Made by a program: the position numbers and the translations under genes. 47,667 nucleotides of DNA from JAPSGM01 sp036556985. GTDB taxonomy: Bacteria > Chloroflexota > Limnocylindria > QHBO01. Below the pieces are notes generated by a model. The model ran no database searches. It saw only the letters and a program-made list of their open reading frames with translations, and was not told the origin of the DNA. Positions 9,116-17,373 of this stretch are shown here, piece after piece; positions within the stretch are counted from its first letter, which is position 1; each line of letters opens with the position of its first letter. The stretch covers positions 1-47,667 of the forward strand of contig DATBIK010000049.1 of assembly GCA_036556985.1 (NCBI GenBank). The letters are read 5' to 3'.

Positions 9116-10240
9116 TCAGCCCTCGATGAGGTTCTGGACGTCCTGGATCGAGATGAGGATGACGAGGGCGATGAGGACCATGAAGCCGGTGAGGTAGATG
9201 AGCGCTTCGCGCTCGGCCGGCAGGCGCCGGCGACGGACCGCCTCGATGAGGACGACAGCGATCCGGCCGCCGTCGAGCGGCGGGAAGGGCAGCACGTTGA
9301 GCACGGCCAGGTTCACCGACAGCAGCCCCACGAAGATGAGCTGGCTGACGAGCGGTGCCTCGAGCATGCGCCCGGTCTCCTCGGCGATGCCGATCGGCCC
9401 GACCGCCGCCCCGGCGTTCGGGTTGAGGCCGAGGAGTCCGCCGATGGCATCGGCCAGGCCACCGGGGATGCGCCAGGCCAGGTTCGCCGCCTCGCCAAAG
9501 CCGCGGCCCACGGCCTCGACCGGCCCGGAGACCGATGAGGGCACTTCGACGTAGCGCTCCGGTTCGTAGCTGAAGCCGATGGGCCCCTCCCCGCGGGCGC
9601 GCTGCGCATCGGTGAGGACGCGGGGCTCGACGGTCACCGCCGTCTCCGCGCCGTCGCGCAGGATCGTGAGCGTCACCTCCTCGCCCGCCTGCCCGCGGAC
9701 GTAGGCGGTCAGCTCGCTCGACACGTCGAAGCGCTGCCCATCGGCGGCGACGATGACGTCCCCCACCCGAAGGTGCTGCTCCGCGGGACTGCCGGGCTGG
9801 ATCTCGGTCACGGTCAGCGGTCCCTGGCCCTGCGGCACGGGCATCCCGAGCGCGATGGCGAACAGGACCCCGGCCAGGAGGAAGTTCATGACGACACCGG
9901 CCAGCAGCACGGCGATGCGCACCGGGATCGGCTTGCGGTTGAAGGCGCCGCTCATGGCGCGCTCGACGGCGGCCTCCGAGAACCCGCGCTCGCGCATCTT
10001 CTGCGCCTCGCCCTCACCGTCCTCGCCGAGCATCTTCACGAAGCCGCCGAGCGGGATGGCGTTCAGCGAGTAGCGGGTGCCGCGCCACACGACGGACCCG
10101 ATCCGCGGCGGGAAGCCGACGCCGAACTCCTGGACGGTGATGCCGGCCATCTTGGCGGCGACGAAGTGCCCGACCTCGTGGACGAGGACGAGCACGACCA
10201 GGACGGCGATGAAGGCGATGATGGTGCTCAGGACGTCCAC
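9116..10240 (-). CDS. rseP: Site-2 intramembrane metalloprotease RseP/RasP
   Basis: Zinc protease that cuts substrates inside the membrane, such as anti-sigma factors and leftover signal peptides. The 374-residue protein has an N-terminal membrane helix carrying HEVGHFVAAK (H21, E22, H25), a PDZ domain near 125-205 (ITEIQPGSPAEQHLRVGDVI), and the second metal-binding motif LNVLPFPPLDGGRIAVVL in a later helix. A final hydrophobic segment ends the protein. It starts with GTG at 10240, 3 nt after the dxr stop. The uppS-cdsA-dxr-rseP order is very widespread. It is the last gene before the nusA promoter region. Confidence 0.96.
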   Translation of the reverse strand: MDVLSTIIAFIAVLVVLVLVHEVGHFVAAKMAGITVQEFGVGFPPRIGSVVWRGTRYSLNAIPLGGFVKMLGEDGEGEAQKMRERGFSEAAVERAMSGAFNRKPIPVRIAVLLAGVVMNFLLAGVLFAIALGMPVPQGQGPLTVTEIQPGSPAEQHLRVGDVIVAADGQRFDVSSELTAYVRGQAGEEVTLTILRDGAETAVTVEPRVLTDAQRARGEGPIGFSYEPERYVEVPSSVSGPVEAVGRGFGEAANLAWRIPGGLADAIGGLLGLNPNAGAAVGPIGIAEETGRMLEAPLVSQLIFVGLLSVNLAVLNVLPFPPLDGGRIAVVLIEAVRRRRLPAEREALIYLTGFMVLIALVILISIQDVQNLIEG

Positions 10241-10243
10241 GGG

Positions 10244-11383
10244 TCAGTGCACCCCCAGCTCGGTCGCCAGCGCCGACCGCACCTCGGCGTCGAGCGCGGT
10301 GATCGCCTCGAGGGCCGGCTCCGTGTCATCGCCCCAGCGCGTCACGGCCGATGCGATGACCTCGGCGATGCGCGGGAACGCGATCGTGCCACCCAGGAAG
10401 GCGGCGACCGCCACCTCGTCCGCGGCATTCAGGATCGCGCCACGGTTGCCGCCTGCCGCCGCGGCGTCCCTTACGACCCGGTAGGCGGGATAGCGAGCCT
10501 CGTCCAGTGGCGCGAACTCGATCGGCCCCCATGCCTCCGGCGCGGCCTGGCGGGCGGGCGACGGCAGGCGATCGGGCGCGGTCAGGGCGTACTGGATGGG
10601 GAGGCGCATGTCAGGGACCCCGAGCTGGGCCTTGAAGGAGCCATCGCTGAACTCGACGAGCGAGTGGACGATGCTCGTCGGATGGAGCACGGCATCAATC
10701 CTACTGTACGGGATCCGGTAGAGCCATCGGGCCTCGATCGCCTCGAAGGCCTTGTTCACGAGCGTGGCCGAGTCGACGGTGATCTTGGGCCCCATCCGCC
10801 AGGTGGGGTGCGCGAGCGCCTCGTCCGGCGTCACCGAGGCGAGATCGGCGAGGTCGTGGTCGCGGAACGGCCCACCCGATGCGGTGAGGATGAGACGCCG
10901 GACGTCCTCGATGCGTTCCCCGAGGAGGCACTGCCAGATCGCCGAGTGCTCGCTGTCCACGGGGCGCAGACGGTCGAGCGGATCGCCGTCGAGCCCGTCG
11001 AGGGCGGCAGCCACGAGGTGCCCGCCGGTGACGAGCGTCTCCTTGTTGGCGAGCGCCACGCGACGTCCGGCCGCCAGCGCGGCGAGCACGGCCGGCAGCG
11101 CGGTCATGCCCGTGGTGGCCACCACCACGAGGTCGACGCCCGGCGCCGTGGCCAGCTCCTCGAGGCCGCCGTCCGCCCAGCGAGCGTCCGGGACGCTCTC
11201 GGGGCGCCCCGTCGCGCACCACACCCGCGCGTCCGGGTGGTCCGCGGCCTGGGCCACCAGCCTGTCGCTCCCCCGCCCGGCGGCGAGGCCGCGAAGCACG
11301 AAGCGGTCCGGGTGCGCCGCCAGGACCTCGATCGCCTGCCCTCCGATGGAGCCGGTCGAGCCGAGGATCGCGACGCCCGTCAC
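10244..11383 (-). CDS. dxr: 1-deoxy-D-xylulose-5-phosphate reductoisomerase
   Basis: First committed step of the MEP isoprenoid pathway: NADPH-dependent conversion of DXP to MEP. The 379-residue protein begins VTGVAILGSTGSIGGQAIEVL, with the NADPH-binding GSTGSIG near residue 8. It has the substrate/metal blocks LANKETLVTGG, RPVDSEHSAIWQCL and TASGGPFRD, and the MGPKITVDSATLVNKAFE block. The start is GTG at 11383 in a GTGA overlap with the cdsA stop; the open frame further upstream is a cdsA shadow. It supplies precursors for UppS, encoded two genes upstream. Confidence 0.96.
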   Translation of the reverse strand: MTGVAILGSTGSIGGQAIEVLAAHPDRFVLRGLAAGRGSDRLVAQAADHPDARVWCATGRPESVPDARWADGGLEELATAPGVDLVVVATTGMTALPAVLAALAAGRRVALANKETLVTGGHLVAAALDGLDGDPLDRLRPVDSEHSAIWQCLLGERIEDVRRLILTASGGPFRDHDLADLASVTPDEALAHPTWRMGPKITVDSATLVNKAFEAIEARWLYRIPYSRIDAVLHPTSIVHSLVEFSDGSFKAQLGVPDMRLPIQYALTAPDRLPSPARQAAPEAWGPIEFAPLDEARYPAYRVVRDAAAAGGNRGAILNAADEVAVAAFLGGTIAFPRIAEVIASAVTRWGDDTEPALEAITALDAEVRSALATELGVH

Positions 11384-12279
11384 ACGACCCTGCCGGCGAC
11401 GAGCATCGCGTAGCCGGCGAGGACCGGCGCGGCGAAGAGGAACGAGTCGATGCGGTCGAGGATCCCGCCGTGGCCGGGGATCAGGAAGCCCGACTCCTTG
11501 CGCCCGGCCGCCCGCTTGAGGAGGGACTCGGCGAGGTCTCCTGCCTGGGCGCTCAGGCCGATGACGGGGCCGAGCACGAGCGGGTGCCACGGCTCGAGCC
11601 CGACGAACCACGCGCCGAGGCCGGCGGCGAGCGTCGCCGCCACGAGGCCGCCGGCAAGCCCCTCGACGGTCTTCGACGGGCTGATGTGGTCGATGAGACG
11701 GCGGCGCCCGAGCCAGCGCCCGGTGAGGTAGGCGCCCGAGTCGTAGCCCCAGACGGTGAGGATGAGGAGCAGCGCCCATGCGCTGCCCGATCGGAGTCCG
11801 AGGCCGCCGACCGTGGTAGCCGCCGTACCGTCCGGCGGAGCGAGATGCGCGACGACGACGATGAACGGCATGAGGAGCGCCACGTAGGCGACACCGAACG
11901 ACGAGGTCGCCCAGCTGAGAAACCCGGCCCGCGGGTCGCCGCGCGTGAAGCTCGCCATGGCGAGCACGACCGCGCCGAGGACGAAGGCGACGAGCGGCAG
12001 GCCGAGCGGCTGCGCCCCACGCACGACATCGAGGAACGCCCCGCCGAGGTTGCCCTCGTTCACGGCCAGCAGGAATGCGCCGGCCACGGCAACGCCGACG
12101 GCGAGAAGGAGCACCTGGGGTGGCTCCAGGCCCGCTGCGTCGAGCAGCGCGATGAGCTCGACGAGCGCCAGGAACACGACCAGCCCCACGAGGAGCGAGA
12201 CCCACGGTTCGCCGAGGATCGCGACCGCCAGCACGACCGGGGCCAGGACGGCGGCGGCGGCGATGCGCGTGCGCAGCAT
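11380..12279 (-). CDS. cdsA: Phosphatidate cytidylyltransferase
   Basis: Makes CDP-diacylglycerol from phosphatidic acid and CTP, the branch point of phospholipid synthesis. The 299-residue polytopic membrane protein has many hydrophobic segments and the CdsA signature near the C-terminal half: WGYDSGAYLTGRWLGRRRLI, then SPSKTVEGLAGGLVAATLAA. The start is ATG at 12279, 4 nt after uppS, and the end overlaps dxr by 4 nt. Its position between uppS and dxr is the common bacterial order. Confidence 0.95.
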   Translation of the reverse strand: MLRTRIAAAAVLAPVVLAVAILGEPWVSLLVGLVVFLALVELIALLDAAGLEPPQVLLLAVGVAVAGAFLLAVNEGNLGGAFLDVVRGAQPLGLPLVAFVLGAVVLAMASFTRGDPRAGFLSWATSSFGVAYVALLMPFIVVVAHLAPPDGTAATTVGGLGLRSGSAWALLLILTVWGYDSGAYLTGRWLGRRRLIDHISPSKTVEGLAGGLVAATLAAGLGAWFVGLEPWHPLVLGPVIGLSAQAGDLAESLLKRAAGRKESGFLIPGHGGILDRIDSFLFAAPVLAGYAMLVAGRVV

Positions 12280-12283
12280 CGGC

Positions 12284-12976
12284 TCAGGCCCCGAAGCGCC
12301 GTTCGCGGCCGGCGAAGTCTTCGATGGCGGCGTCGAAGTCGTCGGGCGTGAAGTCCGGCCAGAACTTGTCGGAGAAGACGAGCTCGGCGTACGCGGACTG
12401 CCAGATCAGGAAGTTGCTCGTGCGCCGGTCGCCACCGGTGCGGATGAGGAGGTCCACGTCCGGCTGTCCGGCGGTGTACAGGTGGGCGCCGAGATGCGCC
12501 TCGTCCACGTCGGCCGGGCTCGCGGCGCTCGCCACGAGGGCTCGAACCGCGTCGATGAGCTCGGCGCGCCCGGAGTAGTTGAAGCAGATGTTCAGCGTCA
12601 GGCGCGTTCCTCCTCGCGTGCGCTCCTCGGCGGCGCGGATCGAGCGCTGGACGTCCGGCGGCGCCTCGTGCAGGCGACCGATGACGTTCACCCGCACCCC
12701 CTCGGCGATGAGCTCGTCGGTGTGCTGCCGCACGGCGCCGTCGATGAGGCCGAACAGGCCGGTCACCTCGTCATCGGGGCGGCTCCAGTTCTCGGTGGAG
12801 AAGGTGTAGACCGACAGCGTGCCCACGCCGCGGTCGCGCGCCCGGCGCACGACCGGGCGGATGGCCTCCACGCCCTGGACGTGGCCCGCGATCACCGGCA
12901 GGCCGCGGGCGCGGGCCCAGCGCCGGTTGCCATCGGCGATGATCGCGACGTGCTGCGGGACGTCGGATGGAGGCAG
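12284..12976 (-). CDS. uppS: Undecaprenyl (isoprenyl) diphosphate synthase, apparent CTG start
   Basis: Cis-prenyltransferase that makes the C55 lipid carrier for cell-wall synthesis. Motifs: VAIIADGNRRWARARGLPV (catalytic Asp about residue 15), SVYTFSTENWSRPDDEV, CFNYSGRAEL and DLLIRTGGDRRTSNFLIWQ. The first GTG in frame (12895) would delete the catalytic ADGNRRW block. Upstream of it the frame has no ATG, GTG or TTG before a TGA. The only plausible start is CTG at 12976, six nt after GGAGG and one nt after the frr stop. This gives 230 residues, normal for the family. Confidence 0.93.
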   Translation of the reverse strand: MPPSDVPQHVAIIADGNRRWARARGLPVIAGHVQGVEAIRPVVRRARDRGVGTLSVYTFSTENWSRPDDEVTGLFGLIDGAVRQHTDELIAEGVRVNVIGRLHEAPPDVQRSIRAAEERTRGGTRLTLNICFNYSGRAELIDAVRALVASAASPADVDEAHLGAHLYTAGQPDVDLLIRTGGDRRTSNFLIWQSAYAELVFSDKFWPDFTPDDFDAAIEDFAGRERRFGA

Positions 12977-12977
12977 C

Positions 12978-13535
12978 CTAGACCTCCATCACTTCTTCTT
13001 CCTTGCGCTCTGCGCGGCCGTCGACCGCCTCCACGAACCGATCGGTGAGCCGCTGCAGCGCGTCGAGCTCGCGGCGCTCCTCGTCCTCGGACAGGTCGCC
13101 GTCGCGAAGGCCCTTCTTCAGGGCGTCGGCCGCCTCTCGGCGGTGGTTGCGCACCTCCACCCGTGCCTCCTCGGCCCGGCGGCGCACCTGCTTCACCATC
13201 TCGCGGCGGCGCTCCTCGGTCAATGGCGGCACGTTGAGCCGCACGACCGTGCCGTCGACGTTCGGCATCAGGCCGATGTCGGACTTCGTGATCGCCTTCT
13301 CGATCGCCGACAGGACCGATCGGTCCCAGGGCTGGATGACGATGAGGTGCGCGTCGGGCGTGCTGATGCCGGCGATCTGGTTCAGCGGCGTCGCCGTCCC
13401 GTAGTAGTCGACCGAGATGCGCTCGACGAGCGCGGTCGAGGCGCGGCCGGTGCGGATGCCTGCGAAATCGCGCTCCATGGCCTCCACCGCCCGCTGCATC
13501 TTCGGCTCAATGTCGGTCAACGCCTCGTGGACCAT
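12978..13535 (-). CDS. frr: Ribosome recycling factor
   Basis: RRF splits post-termination ribosomes together with EF-G. The 185 residues are exactly family length. Blocks are RTGRASTALVERISVDYYG, TPLNQIAGISTPDAHLIVIQ, PWDRSVLSAIEKAI, GLMPNVDGTVVRLNVPPLTE and the long C-terminal helices (REMVKQVRRRAEEARVEVRN). The ATG at 13535 overlaps the pyrH stop by one base (TGATG). Its last codons carry the GGAGG that serves uppS. The rpsB-tsf-pyrH-frr order is classic. Confidence 0.97.
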   Translation of the reverse strand: MVHEALTDIEPKMQRAVEAMERDFAGIRTGRASTALVERISVDYYGTATPLNQIAGISTPDAHLIVIQPWDRSVLSAIEKAITKSDIGLMPNVDGTVVRLNVPPLTEERRREMVKQVRRRAEEARVEVRNHRREAADALKKGLRDGDLSEDEERRELDALQRLTDRFVEAVDGRAERKEEEVMEV

Positions 13536-14254
13536 CAGCTCACCTCTCCCGCGATCAGTGTGCCGATCGCCTCCCCGCGCACGGCGCGGACGATGTTCCC
13601 CGGCTGCGTCATGTCGAACACGACGATCGGCATCTCGTTGTCCATGGCCAGGCTCACCGCGGTGGCGTCGAGTGCCTCCAGCCGATTGGCGAGCAGATCG
13701 CCGTAGCTGATCCGGGAGTACCGCGTCGCGCCCGGTTCCTTCTCCGGGTCGGCATCGTACACCCCGTCCACGCGGGTGGCCTTGAGGATGACCTCGGCAC
13801 CGACCTCGACCGCGCGCAGGGTCGCGGCGGTATCGGTGGTGAAGTACGGGTTGCCGGTGCCCGCCACCATGATGACGACCAGGCCCCGCTCGAGATGGTG
13901 CACCGCCCGACGCCGGATGTACGGCTCGCACACCTCGTTCATGGCAATCGCGCTCATCACCCGCGAACGACTGCCGGCCTGCTCGAGCGCGTCCTGGATG
14001 GCCAGCCCGTTCATGACCGTGGCCAGCATGCCCATGTAGTCGGCCGTGGCCCGGTCCATGCCGCTCGCCGCGGCCGACAGGCCGCGGAAGATGTTGCCGC
14101 CGCCGACGACGATCGCGATCTCGACGCCGCCCTGCTGGGCCTCGGCCACCTGCGCGGCGATGTCCCGCGCCACTTCGGGATCGATCCCGTACTGGCGCGG
14201 GCCCATCAGCGCTTCGCCGGAGAGCTTGAGCAGCACCCGGCGGTAGGTCGCCAC
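13535..14254 (-). CDS. pyrH: UMP kinase
   Basis: Phosphorylates UMP to UDP and is usually hexameric and regulated by GTP and UTP. The 239-residue amino-acid-kinase fold shows RRVLLKLSGEALMG at the start, the glycine-rich AIVVGGGNIFRG, DYMGMLATVMNGLAIQDALE, and the nucleotide-binding block AEVILKATRVDGVYDADPEK. The start is GTG at 14254, immediately after the tsf TAG with no gap, so coupling is likely. Next is frr. Confidence 0.97.
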   Translation of the reverse strand: MATYRRVLLKLSGEALMGPRQYGIDPEVARDIAAQVAEAQQGGVEIAIVVGGGNIFRGLSAAASGMDRATADYMGMLATVMNGLAIQDALEQAGSRSRVMSAIAMNEVCEPYIRRRAVHHLERGLVVIMVAGTGNPYFTTDTAATLRAVEVGAEVILKATRVDGVYDADPEKEPGATRYSRISYGDLLANRLEALDATAVSLAMDNEMPIVVFDMTQPGNIVRAVRGEAIGTLIAGEVS

Positions 14255-14884
14255 CTAGGCGGCCTCCTCGCCCGCGGCATCCCCGGCGGTCTCGCCGACG
14301 GCCATCCGCACGAAGCGGGCGACCTGGATGTTCTCGCCGAGCAGCGCCACCTTCTCGGTGATGAGGTCGGCCACCTTCCGCTCGGTGTCGCGGTACGGCA
14401 TCTCGAGCAGGCACACCGTCTCGAGCCACTTGCTCAGCTTGCCCTCGACGATCTCCGCGATCCGGTCCGCGGGCCGGCCCTCGCGCTCGGCATCGGCGCT
14501 GAACTCGGCGCGCTGCGCCTCGAGGACCTCAGCAGGGATCTCGTCGCGGCTGACCCACTGCGGCCCGAGGCCGGCGACCTGCATGGCGAGCTCCCGGGCC
14601 AGCCCCTGGAAGTCATCGGTGCGGGCCACGAAATCGGTCTCGCAGTTCAGCTCGAGCAGGACGCCGAGCCGGGCGCCGTGGTGGATGTAGGAGGCGATCA
14701 CGCCCTCGCGAGCGGCACGGCCGGCCTTCTTGGCCGCCGTCGACAGGCCCTTCTCGCGCAGCCAGGCGACGGCCTTCTCGACGTCGCCACCGCTCTCCTC
14801 GAGTGCCCGCTTGCAGTCCATGATCCCCGCGCCGGTCTGGTCGCGGAGGCGCTTCACGTCCTCGGGCTTGATCATCGTGCTCAC
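14255..14884 (-). CDS. tsf: Elongation factor Ts
   Basis: Guanine-nucleotide exchange factor for EF-Tu. It has the UBA-like N-terminus VKRLRDQTGAGIMDCKRALE and the core block HHGARLGVLLELNCETDFVA. At about 209 residues it is a short EF-Ts, typical of lineages with a single core subdomain. Start choice: ATG at 14893 lies directly against GGAAGGA with no spacer. GTG at 14884 has that site 9 nt upstream and is preferred; ATG at 14875 is also possible. It lies between rpsB and pyrH, and its C-terminus is Ala/Gly/Glu-rich. Confidence 0.94.
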   Translation of the reverse strand: MSTMIKPEDVKRLRDQTGAGIMDCKRALEESGGDVEKAVAWLREKGLSTAAKKAGRAAREGVIASYIHHGARLGVLLELNCETDFVARTDDFQGLARELAMQVAGLGPQWVSRDEIPAEVLEAQRAEFSADAEREGRPADRIAEIVEGKLSKWLETVCLLEMPYRDTERKVADLITEKVALLGENIQVARFVRMAVGETAGDAAGEEAA

Positions 14885-14925
14885 TGGGTTCATTCCTTCC
14901 GGGTTCGCCTTTCCGACGCCGTCGC

Positions 14926-15861
14926 TCAGGACGGCACCGTGCTCTTGTCGCTGTCGCTGTCCGTTTCGGTGACGCTGTCATCGTCCTCGGTCGCCTCGGC
15001 GGCGCGTCGCGCGCGGGCCCGACGCTCCTCCTCCTCGTCCTCCTCGGGCTCGGGCTCGAAGATGAGCGCCTCGCCCGCGGCCAGGGCGGCGCTGTAGTCC
15101 GCTTCGCCGGCGAGCTGGCTCTCGTCGATCGGCGGCATCGCCTCGGCCTGCTCGAACTCCTCGTCGAGGCGGGCCTGGCGATCCTGCTGGGCCTCGAGGA
15201 CCGCATCGGCCACCTTGGCGCAGATGAGCTTCACCGAACGGATCGCATCGTCGTTGGCGGGGATGACCCAGTCGATGAGGTCCGGGTCGCAGTTCGTGTC
15301 GGTGATGGCCACGATCGGGATCTCGAGGCGTCGCGCCTCGGCCACGGCGATCGACTCGCGGTGCGGGTCGACGACGAAGACCGCGCCGGGCAGGCGGCGC
15401 ATGCGCCGGATGCCGCCCAGGCCCGCGTTCAGCTTCGTGATCTCCTCGTTCAGCTTGCTCGCCTCCTTCTTGGTGAGGCGTTCGAACTCGCCACTGTCCC
15501 GCCGTGCCTCGAGCGCCTCGAGACGCTGGATGCGGCGCTTCATGGTCGTGAAGTTCGTGAGCATGCCGCCCAGCCAGCGGGTGTTCACATGGTGCTGGCC
15601 CGATCGCTCCGCCTCGGCGGCAACCGATTCCTGGGCCTGCTTCTTGGTGCCCACGAAGAGGATGCTGTCGCCGCGCCGGACCGTGTCGCGCACGAAGTCG
15701 AGGGCGTCGTCCAGCCGGCTGACCGTCTGGGCCAGGTCGATGATGTGGATCCCGTTGCGCTCGGCGAAGATGTACTCGCGCATCTTCGGGTTCCAGCGGC
15801 GGGTCTGGTGTCCGAAGTGGACGCCCGCCTCGAGCAGCTGCTTCATGCTCGTCGCAGCCAT
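14926..15861 (-). CDS. rpsB: 30S ribosomal protein S2 with long charged C-terminal tail
   Basis: S2 joins late to the small subunit and binds between head and body. Family blocks: MKQLLEAGVHFGHQTRRWNP, YIFAERNGIHIIDLAQT, RWLGGMLTNFTT, PGAVFVVDPHRESIAVAEA and PANDDAIRSVKLI. At 311 residues it exceeds typical S2 by some 70-80, through a low-complexity tail first rich in Glu and Arg and then in Asp, Ser and Thr. The start is ATG at 15861 with GGAGG nine nt upstream. It begins a run that continues to rseP. An extended -10 promoter lies about 160 nt upstream. Confidence 0.96.
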   Translation of the reverse strand: MAATSMKQLLEAGVHFGHQTRRWNPKMREYIFAERNGIHIIDLAQTVSRLDDALDFVRDTVRRGDSILFVGTKKQAQESVAAEAERSGQHHVNTRWLGGMLTNFTTMKRRIQRLEALEARRDSGEFERLTKKEASKLNEEITKLNAGLGGIRRMRRLPGAVFVVDPHRESIAVAEARRLEIPIVAITDTNCDPDLIDWVIPANDDAIRSVKLICAKVADAVLEAQQDRQARLDEEFEQAEAMPPIDESQLAGEADYSAALAAGEALIFEPEPEEDEEEERRARARRAAEATEDDDSVTETDSDSDKSTVPS

Positions 15862-16022
15862 GTGCTTCTACCTCCGGTTGTGTCCTCCGCCCGCATCTCT
15901 TCCCGCCGGTCGACCCGCGCCTGGGGCGCCGGGCACCGTGGACCGCGAGATCCGCGAGCGTGTGTGATGGGAACCGCTCGGCCGTCGAGGGCGCGCGTCA
16001 CGCGCCGCTGAGGCCGACAGCG

Positions 16023-16031
16023 AGTATAGCA
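16023..16031 (-). promoter_or_regulatory. Extended -10 promoter element for rpsB operon
   Basis: Minus-strand TGCTATACT: a TGn extended -10 with TATACT at 16023-16028. No clear -35 is seen 16-18 nt upstream, as is common when TGn is present. The same TGCTATACT occurs ahead of rplS. Confidence 0.55.
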
Positions 16032-16127
16032 CGAAGGCCCATCAGCCCGCTCCGCCCCGATCCGCCACGGACCTCCCCGATCCCCGCGCAACGGTACCGA
16101 AGTACCCCTGCCCCATCCGCTCGTACC

Positions 16128-16155
16128 TTGACCCTCCCGGTCGGCTACCTAGCAT
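16128..16155 (+). promoter_or_regulatory. Promoter for the LysM/lytic transglycosylase gene
   Basis: TTGACC (16128-16133), a 16-nt spacer, then TAGCAT (16150-16155), about 70 nt upstream of the ATG. The TTGACC is the best -35 in the window. The -10 matches that proposed for rpmB (CTAGCATCGG in both). Confidence 0.55.
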
Positions 16156-16226
16156 CGGCCTCCCCGACGGGCACCCGTCCGCCGGATGCCAACGACCGGA
16201 CCTAGCAGCGGGGACGTTCGAGACCG

Positions 16227-17357
16227 ATGCGACACCGACCGCAGATCATCCTTCTCGCCGCGGCGATCGCCCTGGGCGCCGTGAGCGCGCCGTTCCCGGG
16301 CCGGGTGGCAGCCGCCGATCGCTGGATCACCGTCCGGCCTGGCGACACCCTCTCGGGCATCGCGGCGCGGCACGGCGTGACCGTTCAGCGTCTCGTGCGC
16401 CTGAACGACCTGGCCGACGCCAACCGGGTCTACGCCGGGCAGCGCCTCCGGCTGCGTGCACCGGACGGACGCTCGGATGAGCGTGCCGACCGACCGGCGT
16501 CCCGGTCCGCGACGCGCCATCTGGTCGTGTACGGCGACACGCTGTCCGGGATCGCGCTGGTCCATGGCGTGACCGTCACCGCCATCGCCCGGGCAAACGA
16601 CATCGCGAACGTGTCGTTCATCCGTGCCGGCCAGGTGCTCCGCATTCCCGGTGAGCGAGGCGACCAGCCGCGGAGCCGCCAGGGTCGCGCGGAGCGTCCC
16701 CGGACCTACACCACCCACCGCGTCGCCTACGGCGAAACGCTGTGGGGTATCGCGGCGCGATACGGCAGCTCGGTGAGCGCGATCGCCGAGGCGAACCGGA
16801 TCACCGATCCCTCCTTCATCCGCGCGGGCCAGGAGCTGCGGATCCCCGGCGCCCGCGTTCGCGACGGAGCGCGTCGCTGGACCGACCGCGGCCGCGGCGC
16901 TGGCTCGCTGGGCGGCCCAACGGCCGCGATGCCGGGCGACATGGCCGTCGTCGTCGCCGCGCGGCGCGAGATCGGGCGCATCATCGTCGCCGAGGCGCGG
17001 CGGCAGGGCGTCCCTCCGGCCTTCGCGCTGGCGGTGGCCTGGCAGGAGTCGGGCTGGCAGCCGCGCGTCGTCTCGTACGCCGGTGCCATCGGCGTCATGC
17101 AGCTGCTGCCCTCGACCGGCGACTGGGTGAGCGCGACCATGCTCGGCCGCCCGGTGAACCTGTGGGAGCCGCAGGAGAACGTGCTCGCCGGGGTGCGCCT
17201 GCTGAAGCACTACCTGGTCCGATACGGCGGCGACCGTTCGCTCGTGCTGGCGGCCTACTACCAGGGCATGTCGGCGGCCGACCGCTACGGCATCTTCCCG
17301 GTCTCGCGCCCGTACATCGCCTCGATCCTGCGCCTCCAGCAGCTGTTCGCCGGCTGA
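16227..17357 (+). CDS. Secreted lytic transglycosylase with three LysM domains
   Basis: Predicted peptidoglycan-cleaving enzyme. Layout over 376 residues: signal peptide 1-30 (hydrophobic core ILLAAAIALGAVSA, cut near AAA-D), LysM1 at about 33-77 (VRPGDTLSGIAARHGV), LysM2 at about 97-141 (VVYGDTLSGIALVHGV), LysM3 at about 163-207 (VAYGETLWGIAARYGS), then an SLT/goose-lysozyme-like domain from about 245 to the end. In that domain AVAWQESGWQPR gives catalytic E274, followed by GAIGVMQLLPSTG and NVLAGVRLLKHYL. Arg/Gly/Ser-rich linkers join the modules. It is alone on the plus strand with its own promoter, and converges on yraN with a 16-nt gap. The exact transglycosylase family is not certain. 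Confidence 0.9.
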   Translation: MRHRPQIILLAAAIALGAVSAPFPGRVAAADRWITVRPGDTLSGIAARHGVTVQRLVRLNDLADANRVYAGQRLRLRAPDGRSDERADRPASRSATRHLVVYGDTLSGIALVHGVTVTAIARANDIANVSFIRAGQVLRIPGERGDQPRSRQGRAERPRTYTTHRVAYGETLWGIAARYGSSVSAIAEANRITDPSFIRAGQELRIPGARVRDGARRWTDRGRGAGSLGGPTAAMPGDMAVVVAARREIGRIIVAEARRQGVPPAFALAVAWQESGWQPRVVSYAGAIGVMQLLPSTGDWVSATMLGRPVNLWEPQENVLAGVRLLKHYLVRYGGDRSLVLAAYYQGMSAADRYGIFPVSRPYIASILRLQQLFAG

Positions 17358-17373
17358 AGACGCGCGGGGGTCG

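Larger units (their letters stand above)
15862..16226. other. Divergent intergenic region between rpsB and the LysM gene
   Basis: 365 nt with no credible gene. It holds a minus-strand extended -10 for rpsB (16023-16028) and a plus-strand promoter for the LysM gene (16128-16155). The rpsB leader, about 155 nt, contains a 6-bp hairpin near its 5' end (GGCGCG 15990-15995, CGCGCC 16001-16006) and a smaller GCGCC/GGCGC hairpin (15917-15929). In DNA this GC-rich, such stems also arise by chance. Confidence 0.5.

Noticed and set aside
15960..16205. Small open frame of 81 residues between rpsB and the LysM gene
   Set aside because: It overlaps both promoters, has no ribosome-binding site and no resemblance to a known protein.
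17358..17373. Terminator between the convergent LysM gene and yraN
   Set aside because: Only 16 nt with no inverted repeat or T run.
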